A stretch of DNA of 42,922 bases, from assembly GCF_001815905.1 (NCBI RefSeq), contig NZ_KV823251.1:1-42922 (forward strand), in the 5' to 3' direction. The notes under the pieces are model-generated. The model worked only from the letters and a program-made list of their open reading frames with translations. It ran no database searches and was not told the origin of the DNA. A program made the position numbers and the translations under genes. Below are positions 7,621 to 16,415 of this stretch, in pieces. The stretch is from Brevibacterium sp. HMSC07C04 (GTDB lineage: Bacteria; Actinomycetota; Actinomycetes; Actinomycetales; Brevibacteriaceae). Each line of letters starts with the position of its first letter. Within the stretch, counting starts at the first letter, position 1.

Positions 7621-8187
7621 ATTCTTTTCTCCGGTGTGCGAGTAGACGCCAATAGAGCGCCGGATGTGTCGACATCAAACTGTCCTTCACCCTGTCTGCA
7701 CTTTAGATTGCGACTTTGGTCTGTTGCATACCTCAAACGAGGTAAAACCGCTTCGGAAGGTTGTGCTGGCAGCTGAGACGTGTCACACGTTTGGCTGTGA
7801 CAGGGCGTCTATCTCGCCGCCGAACGCCTGTGGCGCACCGACGCGCGCATCACGCAGATGCACTACACCCCCACGACGGGGTCGTCGACCTCGCCACCGA
7901 TGGTCATCACGAGGGGGCCTTCGTCACCGACGGCTAGGCGGCCGAGGTGGCTTGGTCCCATCGAGCCACCTCGGGAGCGTTCCGCACCTGCTCGCATTCA
8001 CGAGCCACAGCGAGCGAAGGACCGAGGCTATCCCCACGCCGGACTTCACTCACGGCTCGTGGGAGCGACGGCCAGACAGGGGCTAGATTGACTTTCGGGA
8101 CATAGCGCGCCTGAAAGGCGTGGCCCCTGGTCGGCGCCACGTCGGGTCAGAAGGTAGGAGTCACCTGCCGACCCACGCGCACTTCGC
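7621..8187. other. Gene-poor stretch at the end of the accessory region
   Basis: About 570 bases without a complete gene. The left part is the upstream region of the secreted protein gene. The middle holds the remnant listed at 7805-7937. I see nothing identifiable in 7938-8187, which ends at the stop of the lytic transglycosylase gene. No tRNA and no second copy of the tRNA-Pro half was found here. Confidence 0.5.
7805..7937 (+). pseudogene. Gene remnant with an apparent frameshift
   Basis: The plus strand reads VYLAAERLWRTDARITQ and then HYTP. If one base is restored in the C-run near 7870 it continues HDGVVDLATDGHHEGAF to a TAG at 7935-7937. Both halves look like real protein with codon use like the surroundings, so this appears to be the 3' end of a decayed gene. 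There is no start, and I cannot name the family. Confidence 0.3.
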
Positions 8188-8931
8188 CTACGCAGCGGCG
8201 TCAGTGCCGGCTTTGTTCGCCGCCTGCCACACCGCATTCACATAGGCCTCATCGGGGTTGTAGGAGAAAACCGCCTTCGTCCACTCCTCCGGTGTCGTGA
8301 TGCTGCGCTCGGCGCACAGGTAGGCCGCGGCTGTCACGGCCGCATCGTCATAGCTGTGCGGATCTTTTTTGCCGTCGCCGTTGGCGTCAACTGCCATCTT
8401 GTCCCACACGCTGGGCAGGAACTGCATGGGTCCGACCGCGCGATCGTGCTCATTGTCCCCGTCGAGCCGTCCCCCGTCGGTGTCGGTGATGACAGCCGTG
8501 CCGCGCACAGAGCCGTCGAGCTTCGGCCCGAAGATCTCCGGACCTACCACCCCGGTGTCATCGACGGCGGACCCGCCGATGGTGCCGTGGGCTGTTTCGA
8601 CGAACCCGATGCCCGCCAAGGTCGTCCATCCCAAGCCGCATTCGGGGTGTTCCCTGCCCGCCCACGCTTCGGCGGTGACATAGGACTGCAGAGCACGCGC
8701 CGGTATCCCGGTCTTTTCGGCTGTTGCTGTGAGCCATGGCGATTCGAGCTGCGGAGGCTGAGCGCTCTGCTGTTCATCAGCGGGGAGATCAGGTGATTCG
8801 GGGCGCTCCGGCACTGGTGGAGTCGCGTGGGTCGCGGAGTCATCGTTCTGCAGCTGAACCACCAGAAGTCCGCCGAGCACAAGACTTGCGATTCCCAGCA
8901 GGGCGCACACAGCCGCTGTCGCGTGCTTCAT
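8188..8931 (-). CDS. Membrane-anchored lytic transglycosylase
   Basis: The product is 247 aa. It has an N-terminal membrane anchor or uncleaved signal (about 8-27), a Pro/Glu-rich linker to about 65, and an SLT-like lytic transglycosylase domain. The likely catalytic glutamate is E112 in GIGFVETAHG; AVGPMQFLPSVW and DANGDGKKDPHSYDDA are further family signatures. These enzymes cut the glycan strands of peptidoglycan outside the membrane. The ATG at 8931 overlaps the preceding gene's stop (ATGA), so it is the last, translationally coupled gene of the anchored-repeat transporter operon. It may open the wall for surface-protein assembly. An upstream in-frame start exists but lies inside the previous gene. 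Confidence 0.85.
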   Translation of the reverse strand: MKHATAAVCALLGIASLVLGGLLVVQLQNDDSATHATPPVPERPESPDLPADEQQSAQPPQLESPWLTATAEKTGIPARALQSYVTAEAWAGREHPECGLGWTTLAGIGFVETAHGTIGGSAVDDTGVVGPEIFGPKLDGSVRGTAVITDTDGGRLDGDNEHDRAVGPMQFLPSVWDKMAVDANGDGKKDPHSYDDAAVTAAAYLCAERSITTPEEWTKAVFSYNPDEAYVNAVWQAANKAGTDAAA

Positions 8932-10145
8932 CGGCGCCTCCGCGTCAGGATGCCGATGGGCACGGCAAGCAGAACCCCTCCGAGGCCGAAGGCACCGCCT
9001 GCCACCAGCCACAGCAGAGGCGAGCGCTGTGCCTGTCGCTGCTGTGGCTGGACTGCCTGCGGAGGAGCGGCGGCTGACACCAGGCTGTACGCGCCTTCGC
9101 AGCGTTCGAGCGCCGTGTCGACCGCACTGCCTTTGTCGGAGCGCAGTTCGCCCACACTCACGTTGAGCTCCGCGTCTTTTCCGTCGATCCGCAGGCCGAG
9201 CGTGTATTGGCCCGGCTGTGTGAAGCTCAGCGTCGGCATCATCGTGCTCTGCGCGGGCACTGAGAAGCTTTCGCCCTCTTGGGCAAGGAGTTCTTCTGCG
9301 CCGACCGGGTCGATTGTCAGCAGCGAGACGCTGCCGGGGCCGTTGACTTCGGCCAGCTCAATCTGCTTATCCGCGTTGCCGGCCGTGAACTGCAGCTGCG
9401 GACTGCCGGGCAGACCGGTGCGCCACTCCCCCTGCTGCTTGGCGTCTGCGGCAATTCCCATTGCCGTGGCGCTTTCTGCTTCGGCAATTCCGCTTCGAAT
9501 GGTGCGGGCATCGCCGTCGCACATCATCGCGTAGGCCGGCAGGGCTTCGGGGAGGGCCGGTTCTTCGTCGGCTGTTCTGGTTTCCCAAGAGGGCGTCGCA
9601 CGAAACTGCGGGGTCGGCTGTTGCTCACCGGGGTTCTCTCCTTGACTCTGATCGTCTGGCGAGGCGGAGCTCGTCTGGTCTTCTGTCTCGTCCGGGTGGT
9701 ACTCGTGCGGGGGCTGGCCCGGCTGGTCGACCGAGGGAAGCAGATCGACGGAATCCGGGCAGTCAATATCACCTTCTGGTCCCAGCGCGAATCGCTGACC
9801 CAGGAGGACTTTTTCTACACGGGGGCTGGTGCGGTCACCGTCGCGAACAGCAATGCAGTACACGCCCGCGGGCCCCGTGACGGACACCTCGAGGGCCCCT
9901 CCGTGTTTCCAGTGTGCGGTCAGCGGCACGGGCCTTTCGAGAATTCTCAGCGCATCGGCGTCGGCGAAGCTCAGTTCGCCATCGGAGATGACGGCTCTTC
10001 CGGCGGCGGGAAAGTCGACGGTTCCTCCCGTCTTCCCCTCAACGCGGATCTGCGCTTCGCCTTTCGGTTCGGCAGCGGCTGCCGTCCCCGGGGCGAGCAC
10101 AGCGAGAGCGCACGCAGCAGCGGCGACCAGACGGCACATCGTCAT
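8928..10145 (-). CDS. Membrane-anchored repeat protein associated with the ABC transporter
   Basis: The product is 405 aa. It has a signal peptide (about 1-24, ending TAAAA), an extracellular part, a Pro/Gln/Glu-rich linker near 170-200, and a C-terminal anchor: a hydrophobic span (LLWLVAGGAFGLGGVLLAVP) and RRRR. A degenerate copy of the repeat seen in the neighbouring surface proteins is visible where LSFTQPGQYTLGL matches their FTKPGVY signature. This fits the ABC-transporter-associated repeat proteins of actinobacteria. The ATG at 10145 overlaps the permease stop by 4 bases (ATGA). It probably displays or holds the ligand near the membrane, which is inferred. Confidence 0.7.
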   Translation of the reverse strand: MTMCRLVAAAACALAVLAPGTAAAAEPKGEAQIRVEGKTGGTVDFPAAGRAVISDGELSFADADALRILERPVPLTAHWKHGGALEVSVTGPAGVYCIAVRDGDRTSPRVEKVLLGQRFALGPEGDIDCPDSVDLLPSVDQPGQPPHEYHPDETEDQTSSASPDDQSQGENPGEQQPTPQFRATPSWETRTADEEPALPEALPAYAMMCDGDARTIRSGIAEAESATAMGIAADAKQQGEWRTGLPGSPQLQFTAGNADKQIELAEVNGPGSVSLLTIDPVGAEELLAQEGESFSVPAQSTMMPTLSFTQPGQYTLGLRIDGKDAELNVSVGELRSDKGSAVDTALERCEGAYSLVSAAAPPQAVQPQQRQAQRSPLLWLVAGGAFGLGGVLLAVPIGILTRRRR

Positions 10146-10993
10146 GCGGACCTCAACCGGAAGATGAGTCCGTGGCGCGGAGCTGCCAGCCATGCCGCAC
10201 AGAAGACTGCGGTGAGCACAAGAACGATGGTGCCGCCGACCGGGGTGTCAAGAGTCCAGGACAGCCACAGGCCGATGAACGCTGACACCGCACCGATGGT
10301 CGGTGCGAGGACGAACATGACGGACAGGCGCTCTGTCAGCATCCGGGCGACAGCGGCGGGCGTGATGAGCAGGCCGAGCACCAGGATGTTGCCGACCGTT
10401 TGAATGGAGAAGACGACGGCCAGCGTCACGCACACGTAGAGCAGCATGTCGATCCAGAACACGCGGATGCCCTGCACGGCCGCAAACTCTCGGTCGAGGC
10501 TGACGGCGACGAGCTGCTGGTGGAAAACCGCCAACAGAACCGCAATGAAAGCTCCAACGGCCGCGACGACCACGAGGTCGCGCACCGGGACTCCCGTCAG
10601 GGAGCCGAACAGAAAGTCGGTGAGCGATCCCGCGTAGCCGGGCGCCCGGGAGATGATGACGATACCCAGACCGAAAGCCGCCACGAGGAACACACCGATG
10701 ACGGAGTCTTCCCGCAGTCTGCGCAGCTGTGACACCACTGCGACGGCCAGCGAGGTGGCCAGTCCCGCAATGATTCCGCCGAGCGCGAGGTCGGCTCCGA
10801 TGACGAAGGCTGTGGCGAGCCCTGGGAAGACGGCGTGCGAAACGGCGTCGCCGATGAAGCTTATCCCGCGCAGCACAACATAGGTGCCGACGATTCCGCA
10901 CAGCGCGGCGGCCAGGACGGCCATGGCGAGCGCGCGGGGCAGGAATGCAAGCTGCGGGTTGAACAGGTCGGTAAAGAAGTCCAGGGGCGTCAC
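10142..10993 (-). CDS. Metal-type ABC transporter permease (anchored repeat ABC transporter)
   Basis: The product is 283 aa and very hydrophobic, with about eight or nine membrane spans. It belongs to the ZnuB/MntB-like ABC-3 permease family: AVSHAVFPGLATAFVIGADL and the GNILVLGLLITPAAVARML segment near the C-terminus are typical. It forms the channel for the substrate delivered by the lipoprotein encoded upstream. I chose the GTG at 10993, which overlaps the ATPase stop (GTGA), instead of a longer frame to 11044. The operon context ties it to zinc, manganese or iron uptake, but the ion cannot be read from sequence. Confidence 0.9.
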   Translation of the reverse strand: MTPLDFFTDLFNPQLAFLPRALAMAVLAAALCGIVGTYVVLRGISFIGDAVSHAVFPGLATAFVIGADLALGGIIAGLATSLAVAVVSQLRRLREDSVIGVFLVAAFGLGIVIISRAPGYAGSLTDFLFGSLTGVPVRDLVVVAAVGAFIAVLLAVFHQQLVAVSLDREFAAVQGIRVFWIDMLLYVCVTLAVVFSIQTVGNILVLGLLITPAAVARMLTERLSVMFVLAPTIGAVSAFIGLWLSWTLDTPVGGTIVLVLTAVFCAAWLAAPRHGLIFRLRSA

Positions 10994-11712
10994 ACTGCCT
11001 CCAGAAGGGAGGAAGTCGCGTCGATGCCGAAGACGTCGGCCCACAGTTCGCGACTGCGGATGTCCTCTGTTGCGCCGTGCGCGCGCACGGTTCCGTCGAA
11101 CAGCACGCAGTGGGAGCAGGTGCGCAGGGCTGCCGGGAGGTCGTGGGTGGACATGAAGATGGCTGTGCCGCTGCGGGCAAGGTCAGTGAAGACGTCGGTG
11201 AGGAACTCCTGTGTCGGCATGTCGACTCCGGTGAAAGGTTCGTCAAGCAGGAGAACGTCGGCTCCTCCCACGAGGGCGCGCGCTACGAGAACACGCTGTT
11301 TCTGCCCACCCGAGAGCGCACCGACGGGCCGGTTGGCGAAGTCGGCGAGGTGGACGTGAGCCAGCGCCCTGTCGACCGCTCGATAGTGCTCGACCGGCCG
11401 CAGCAGGCGCCTGGGCAGCCCCGTCATGACGGCGGTGGACACCGTGACGGGAAAGTCCCACGCGAAGGACTGGTGCTGCGGCACGTAGCCGGGACGGTTC
11501 TTCCTGGAGATCGGCTTGCCGTTGACCGTGATGGTTCCAGTAGACGGGATGGTGCCGAGGATGGAGCGCAGCAGGGTTGTTTTGCCGGCGCCGTTGGGTC
11601 CCAGCAGCGCGGTGAACTCCCCGGCCCGGATCTCAAGGTCGGCGCCGCGGACGATTGTCCGCCCGCCCAGTGAGGCCGTGACCCGGTCCAGTGTCAGCAG
11701 CGGCTCACTCAC
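10990..11712 (-). CDS. Metal-type ABC transporter ATP-binding protein
   Basis: The product is 240 aa. Walker A is GPNGAGKTT (38-46), the ABC signature LSGGQKQ starts at 133, and Walker B plus catalytic Glu is LLLDEPF (154-160); a switch histidine is in STHDL. The protein drives the adjacent permease. It is the usual length for a ZnuC/MntA-like subunit. The GTG at 11712 overlaps the upstream stop by 8 bases. The longer reading frame to 11937 runs inside the preceding gene and has no coding character there. Confidence 0.92.
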   Translation of the reverse strand: MSEPLLTLDRVTASLGGRTIVRGADLEIRAGEFTALLGPNGAGKTTLLRSILGTIPSTGTITVNGKPISRKNRPGYVPQHQSFAWDFPVTVSTAVMTGLPRRLLRPVEHYRAVDRALAHVHLADFANRPVGALSGGQKQRVLVARALVGGADVLLLDEPFTGVDMPTQEFLTDVFTDLARSGTAIFMSTHDLPAALRTCSHCVLFDGTVRAHGATEDIRSRELWADVFGIDATSSLLEAV

Positions 11713-12631
11713 GGCTGCCACCCGCGGCCCTGCGGCGTCGGTTGATGACGGCGATGACGGTGAAGAAAACAGCGGCGAGAACTGCAACAGCGCCGATGCC
11801 GATGGCGATGAGAACCGCCGGGTCGGTGCCCTGAGCGCCACTGTCCGCCGGTTGTGCCCTGTCCTGTTCGCCTGATGCCGGCTGCGTGGCTTCTGCCCGG
11901 GCTGCTTCCTTGGGGTCGGCGTCATCGCCGACAGCAAGCCGGATGGTCTGTGTGTCTTCGCTCGTGGTGCCGTCGCTGCGCTTGGAGCTCAGGCTGACGG
12001 TCACCAGGTAGACGCCGGGCTTCGTGAAGACCCAGTTGGCGTGCGTGTGGGTGTTGAGGTCGACATTGACGTCGGCCGCTTTGTCTCCCGTCCACAGAAC
12101 ATCGGGTTCGCCGAAATCACCGTTCTGCAGGAACAGGCTCACCTTCCCCGGTCCCTGTGCGCCGGTGAAGCGCAGGGTGACCTTGTCAACCGCGCCGTCG
12201 AGGAATGCGGGGTCCTGTGTGTTCCAGCCCAGCCACGGCACGCCGGGCTGTTCGACCTGGGGAATGATCCACACGTCGTCCCCGGTCGAGGCGCCGGTGA
12301 AGTCGTACTGGTCTCCTTCTGGGATCTGTGTCTTGGCGGTGTCACCGACTTGGAGGACGAGGTCGTCCAGGTGCCGCCACACGGGTGTGCTTTCGGTGTC
12401 ATCGCGCGCGGCGAACACCAGTCCGTCCTGGGTGATCTTCGGTCCCAGGTCGATGTGGCCTTCTGAGCGCACGACCTGCTCGCTGCCGAAGGCCTCGTCA
12501 CTGGTGACTTTCTGCTGCAGTCCGTCTTGACCGCCGTCGGCTGGTGCCGCTGCTGCTGGTGTTCCGCTGGCGACGATGGCTGCGGTCATGGCGGCGGCGA
12601 GGATGCCTGAGAGTCTCTTTGCGATTTTCAT
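11705..12631 (-). CDS. Membrane-anchored 'choice-of-anchor M' domain surface protein
   Basis: The product is 308 aa: a signal peptide (about 1-28), one actinobacterial surface-anchored repeat domain (about 55-215) and a C-terminal span followed by RRRR. The domain shows the hallmarks WLGWNTQDP and HTHANWVFTKPGVY, shared with both domains of the LPXTG protein at the head of the operon. A Gln/Asp/Ala-rich stalk lies between the domain and the anchor. The anchor has no LPXTG, so the protein stays in the membrane and is not linked to the wall. The ATG at 12631 overlaps the binding protein's stop (ATGA). Confidence 0.85.
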   Translation of the reverse strand: MKIAKRLSGILAAAMTAAIVASGTPAAAAPADGGQDGLQQKVTSDEAFGSEQVVRSEGHIDLGPKITQDGLVFAARDDTESTPVWRHLDDLVLQVGDTAKTQIPEGDQYDFTGASTGDDVWIIPQVEQPGVPWLGWNTQDPAFLDGAVDKVTLRFTGAQGPGKVSLFLQNGDFGEPDVLWTGDKAADVNVDLNTHTHANWVFTKPGVYLVTVSLSSKRSDGTTSEDTQTIRLAVGDDADPKEAARAEATQPASGEQDRAQPADSGAQGTDPAVLIAIGIGAVAVLAAVFFTVIAVINRRRRAAGGSRE

Positions 12632-14163
12632 GGTGCGAGGCAGCCTTTCAGAGTGCGGGCGTTAGTGCGCATGAGTTCGATGTAGCTGGACACGTGATTG
12701 TCAAAAGTGTCGGAATAGAGCGTGCAGACTTCGGCGCCTTCCGCGGCGGCCGCATCTGTCAGCGCGGGTGAGCGGCCCATCGGCTCCAGGAACACGGCCG
12801 GTATGTCGAGGTTCCGGATGGTGTCGCCGAGTCTGCGCCGGTCTGCGGCAGACGGCTCTGCTCCCGGGTAAGGGCTTGCGAAGCCGGCGATTGAAAGCCC
12901 GTAGGCATCCGCGAAGTACCGGTACGCGTCGTGCGCTGTGACGATGTGCCGCCTGTGTTTGGGTATTGCGTCGATCTCACGGCGCACTTCGGCGTCCAAC
13001 TGGTCGAGCTGGTCGATGTACTTCGCAGCGTTCGCCCTGTAGGTTTCGGCGTTTGCGGGATCGGCGCGGCTGAAGACATCGCGGATGACCTTGACGTAGG
13101 CGATCGCGTTGTCTGCTGACAGCCACATGTGCGGGTCGATTTCCCCGTGGACGTGTTTGCCGAGCACAGCCTGTGGCAGCAGGTAGGTGGGTGTGCCTGC
13201 AGGTCCGAGGAACGACGCTCCGCGCGGGATGTCCCTCCATGCGCTGTTGGTCACGGATACGGCGGTTTCGGCCGGGTCCAGGTACTCCAGTCCCCCGCCC
13301 TTTTTGTCCACGGCCAGGGCGAATCTGCCGGCATCGGCATCGACCGTGATGTCGGCGTGGCCCGCATCCACAACCCTGCGGCCTTTCATTTCCGGGATCG
13401 TCGCGGGGTCCTTGCCGACGACGACTGCAAAACCGCCGCTGGCCAGCCGCTGTTCGCGGCTGTCTTCGGCGCGCGTGGCCAAACCGGCGGAGAACCGCAG
13501 CCGGTAGACCCCCGGTTTGCTGAAGGCCCAGGACACGTGGGTGTGGGCTGCCGGCGGCAGACTCACCAGATCTTCCGGGCCGAAGCCGTCAGTCGTGTCG
13601 AACAGCACGTCCGTCTGGCCCAGTGAGCGCGTGAGGAACGTGTGCGCTGAAGCTCCTTCCGGCACGGAAGCCCCCGTCATCCTCAAACGCACCTCAGAAC
13701 TGCGGTCGGCACCTCGAGAATCCGCGGTGCCGTGCACTCGCAGCCCCAACCACACGGTGTCCAGGTGGACGTCTTCAACCAGCGGGATGACATTGGCCCC
13801 GTGTTTCACTGCGTTTTCGGCCACGGCCGCGTTGATAGACGTTTTCGGCAGGTTTGCATCGACCGTCGTGATGAGCCGGTGCTCTTCGAGCATCTGGTAG
13901 TTCGTCAGGGCGACGTCGGCGTAGACGATGCTGCGCACGTCCCGCAGGGTCGGCTCGTAGCTGTGCGGGTCGGCTCCTTTGGGCACAAGCGGCTGGACCT
14001 GGGCGGCATCACCTGCGACGTGGGAGGCCAGGTCGGCGATGATGCCGGTTGTGGCGACCACGCGCAGCTGTTCTGTGCTGCTGGGCAGACCCGTTGCACA
14101 GCCGGTCAGGGCGAGGGCCGCGGCACTTGCTGCCGCGACCCTCAGCAGTCGGCGGACCTTCAC
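12628..14163 (-). CDS. Metal-binding lipoprotein of the anchored repeat ABC transporter, with an inserted repeat domain
   Basis: The product is 511 aa, much longer than ordinary ZnuA/TroA binding proteins (about 300). A lipobox LTGC gives a lipidated C22. The first half of the binding fold has the metal-ligand region GADPHSYEPT (H67), and the second half has GEIDPHMWLS and HIVTAHDAY. Between them (about 135-325) sits an inserted surface-repeat domain carrying HTHVSWAFSKPGVYRL, as in the neighbouring surface proteins. This architecture matches the known 'anchored repeat' binding-protein type. The GTG at 14163 overlaps the LPXTG gene's stop (GTGA); the longer frame to 14277 runs into that gene. 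Confidence 0.9.
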   Translation of the reverse strand: MKVRRLLRVAAASAAALALTGCATGLPSSTEQLRVVATTGIIADLASHVAGDAAQVQPLVPKGADPHSYEPTLRDVRSIVYADVALTNYQMLEEHRLITTVDANLPKTSINAAVAENAVKHGANVIPLVEDVHLDTVWLGLRVHGTADSRGADRSSEVRLRMTGASVPEGASAHTFLTRSLGQTDVLFDTTDGFGPEDLVSLPPAAHTHVSWAFSKPGVYRLRFSAGLATRAEDSREQRLASGGFAVVVGKDPATIPEMKGRRVVDAGHADITVDADAGRFALAVDKKGGGLEYLDPAETAVSVTNSAWRDIPRGASFLGPAGTPTYLLPQAVLGKHVHGEIDPHMWLSADNAIAYVKVIRDVFSRADPANAETYRANAAKYIDQLDQLDAEVRREIDAIPKHRRHIVTAHDAYRYFADAYGLSIAGFASPYPGAEPSAADRRRLGDTIRNLDIPAVFLEPMGRSPALTDAAAAEGAEVCTLYSDTFDNHVSSYIELMRTNARTLKGCLAP

Positions 14164-16415
14164 TTGGAGGTGCGACGACGCTGGATCCAGACGGCTGCCG
14201 CACCGACGGTCAGCAGGCCAAGACCGACAGCGCCGGTCACACCGAGGCCGTTCACGCCGGTTCGGGGCAGCGCGCACGGATCACCCGCTGGCTGCTGTGC
14301 TGGCGAGGCGGAATCGTCAGCAGTCTGCTCCCCCGTCTGCGGCGTGGCGCCGCCTGTCGGCTGCTCCCCAGCCTGCTGCTGGCCCTCAGCCGGCTGCTGG
14401 TCGGCTTTGATGCTGCCGCCGGCTTGTGCGCCGCCTCCGACGTTGAAGTGCAGGGTGCCGTCGGCGGTCGTGGTGCCGCCGGACTTCAGCGCCACGGTGA
14501 ACCGGATGTTGGCGGTGTAGGTGCCGGGCTTTGTGAACGCCCAGAAGCCGTGCTGGTGTGTTCCCACCGGCACCTGGTAGGAGTCGCCGGCCTTGCTGAA
14601 CACACGGGTGGCGCTGCCGCCGCCGAGTCCGCTGCCGCCGAGGAAGACGTGCATCTGGCCGGGACCGCTGACATTGGTCAGAGTCATCGTGACTTTCGAT
14701 GCGCGGTTCATGATCTCTGGGTCCTGGGTGTTCCAGCCCAGCCACGGGACGCGGTCTTCCTGCTGCTGCGAAATCATGTAGACCTGTGATCCGGCGGAAC
14801 CGAGGAACTCGTAGCCGGCCGGAACGGGCTTCTTTGCGGCCTGGCCGATGATGAATTCAACGTCGTCGGGGTTGCGCCACACCGGCGGTGCGGTGCGGTC
14901 GTCTTTGATCTGTGCGGAGGCCTGTCCACCGTTCAGTCGCGCTCCGAAGTCGAAGTGACCGGCTTCTGCGCGCACGCGCTGGCCCTTTGGAGCTGTGCTG
15001 CCCTGGGCACCAGTGCCGCTTGCGCCTCCCGCGGCGGATCCGCCGGACGCACCGGCACTTCCGGCGGCGTCGCCACCAGCGCCACCACCGGCTGAGCTGT
15101 CCGGCACGCACGGCTGAGGTGCCGATCCGGCCGGCTGCGCTGCAGACTGTGCGCCGGGGGCAGCTGGGGCGGCCGCTGCGCCGCCGGCGGACGGAGAACC
15201 GTTTGACTCCGTGTCTTTCTGCGGGGCCTTCTGGTTCTGCCCTTCGCCTTCGATGTCAATTGTCACCGGCTCTGAGACAGTCTGCGCACCGGTTTTTGCC
15301 ACAGCCAGTGCGCGGACCTGCATGTCGCGGTAGTCGTCTGTCAGCTTCGGCAGGACGAGCTTGCGCCCAGCAGCACCCTGGTAGCTGCGCCAGCTGTCAC
15401 CGCGCTGCTTGGTCTGCCACTGGACCTGAACATCGGTCTTTGCCTTGACCTTCGCCGTCAGCTTCGGCTGGTCCCCCAGCTTGTAGGAGTCTTTGTCCTT
15501 CGTGACTTTCACGGTGTCCGGTGCGAGTTCGGCGTTGCCGGAGTCGGTCGGAGGATTCGGCTGGTTGGGCGCATGGCCCTCTCCGGGGCCCGAGGTGCCG
15601 CCCCCGGGACCGCTGGGCGGCTGTGTGCCGCCGGGGTTGTCTGGGTTCGGCTGCTCGCCCGAATCGTCGGCGGGCTTCTTCAGTTCGTCGATGCCGGCTT
15701 GGCCAACAGCGAAGACGTATTCCTTTTCGTCAGCGGTTTTCTTTCCCCCAACGGTGGCCTCGGCGGAGAACACGAGGCGGTAGACACCGGGCTTGGTGAA
15801 GGTCCAGTTGGCGTGAACGTGTGCGCCCAGCGACTGGGCGTAGCTGGAGTGCTTCGGATCTGATGAGGACAGGATGCGCTTGGTGCCGAACAGACCCGCC
15901 TGGAAGAGCTCGACCTGCGCACCTTCTGGCAGGACGGATTTCTTCTGGTTGAGCCGCATCGTGACATGGTCGCCATCGACCATGCCCTCACGGATGTCCT
16001 CTGTGTTCCAGCCGGCCCAGAGGCCGTTGTGGTTCTGGACTTCGGGAATCATCCAGGCGTCTTTACCGGCAGCGCCGGTGAATTCAAAGCCTTTGGCGGG
16101 CACCTGGGTTTTGAGCGCGTCGGTCACGTGGAACGCCACGTCTTCAGGCACGAGGCGCTGACCGTTCCCGGAAGCGAGGTCGGCCTTCGTGAACAGGCGC
16201 ATGTTCTTCTGCCCGTCAATGCACATGGCAACCGCGTCCGTGTGCTCTTTTTCAAGTGTCAGCCGTTCATGGTCGGCTTTGTTCTGCGCGGCCGGAGGGC
16301 ACACCGCACTTGCGGCAGCACCTTCGGCGGCATTGACTGGGATGGTCGGCATAAAAGCAGAAGCGCTGATTGCAGCGGCCGCGAGCGCGGCGGTCATGGG
16401 GTGCGGACGAACCAC
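14160..16415 (-). CDS. LPXTG cell-wall-anchored surface protein with two choice-of-anchor M domains
   Basis: The product is 751 aa. It has a signal peptide (about 1-30), a first repeat domain (about 50-245; HVHANWTFTKPGVYRLV), an Ig-like segment (about 300-390), a long low-complexity Gly/Ala/Ser/Pro linker, a second repeat domain (about 475-680; WLGWNTQDPE, THQHGFWAFTKPGTY), and a sortase signal: LPRTG at 716, a hydrophobic span and RRRTSK. Sortase would link it to peptidoglycan. It heads the transporter operon and probably catches ligand at the cell surface. I chose the GTG at 16415 because GAGGAAA lies just upstream; an ATG at 16397 is the alternative. Confidence 0.9.
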   Translation of the reverse strand: MVRPHPMTAALAAAAISASAFMPTIPVNAAEGAAASAVCPPAAQNKADHERLTLEKEHTDAVAMCIDGQKNMRLFTKADLASGNGQRLVPEDVAFHVTDALKTQVPAKGFEFTGAAGKDAWMIPEVQNHNGLWAGWNTEDIREGMVDGDHVTMRLNQKKSVLPEGAQVELFQAGLFGTKRILSSSDPKHSSYAQSLGAHVHANWTFTKPGVYRLVFSAEATVGGKKTADEKEYVFAVGQAGIDELKKPADDSGEQPNPDNPGGTQPPSGPGGGTSGPGEGHAPNQPNPPTDSGNAELAPDTVKVTKDKDSYKLGDQPKLTAKVKAKTDVQVQWQTKQRGDSWRSYQGAAGRKLVLPKLTDDYRDMQVRALAVAKTGAQTVSEPVTIDIEGEGQNQKAPQKDTESNGSPSAGGAAAAPAAPGAQSAAQPAGSAPQPCVPDSSAGGGAGGDAAGSAGASGGSAAGGASGTGAQGSTAPKGQRVRAEAGHFDFGARLNGGQASAQIKDDRTAPPVWRNPDDVEFIIGQAAKKPVPAGYEFLGSAGSQVYMISQQQEDRVPWLGWNTQDPEIMNRASKVTMTLTNVSGPGQMHVFLGGSGLGGGSATRVFSKAGDSYQVPVGTHQHGFWAFTKPGTYTANIRFTVALKSGGTTTADGTLHFNVGGGAQAGGSIKADQQPAEGQQQAGEQPTGGATPQTGEQTADDSASPAQQPAGDPCALPRTGVNGLGVTGAVGLGLLTVGAAAVWIQRRRTSK

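Noticed and set aside
7664..8086. 140-aa plus-strand open frame
   Set aside because: Arg/Gly-rich with no recognisable domain; the protein-like part is in another frame and is listed as a remnant.
9279..10403. 374-aa open frame on the plus strand
   Set aside because: It is antisense to the membrane-anchored repeat protein and permease and shows no domain.
14900..15220. Repeat array or CRISPR in the GC-rich part of the surface protein gene
   Set aside because: It is low-complexity coding sequence for a Gly/Ala/Ser/Pro linker, without regular repeat-spacer spacing; no CRISPR array was seen anywhere in the window.
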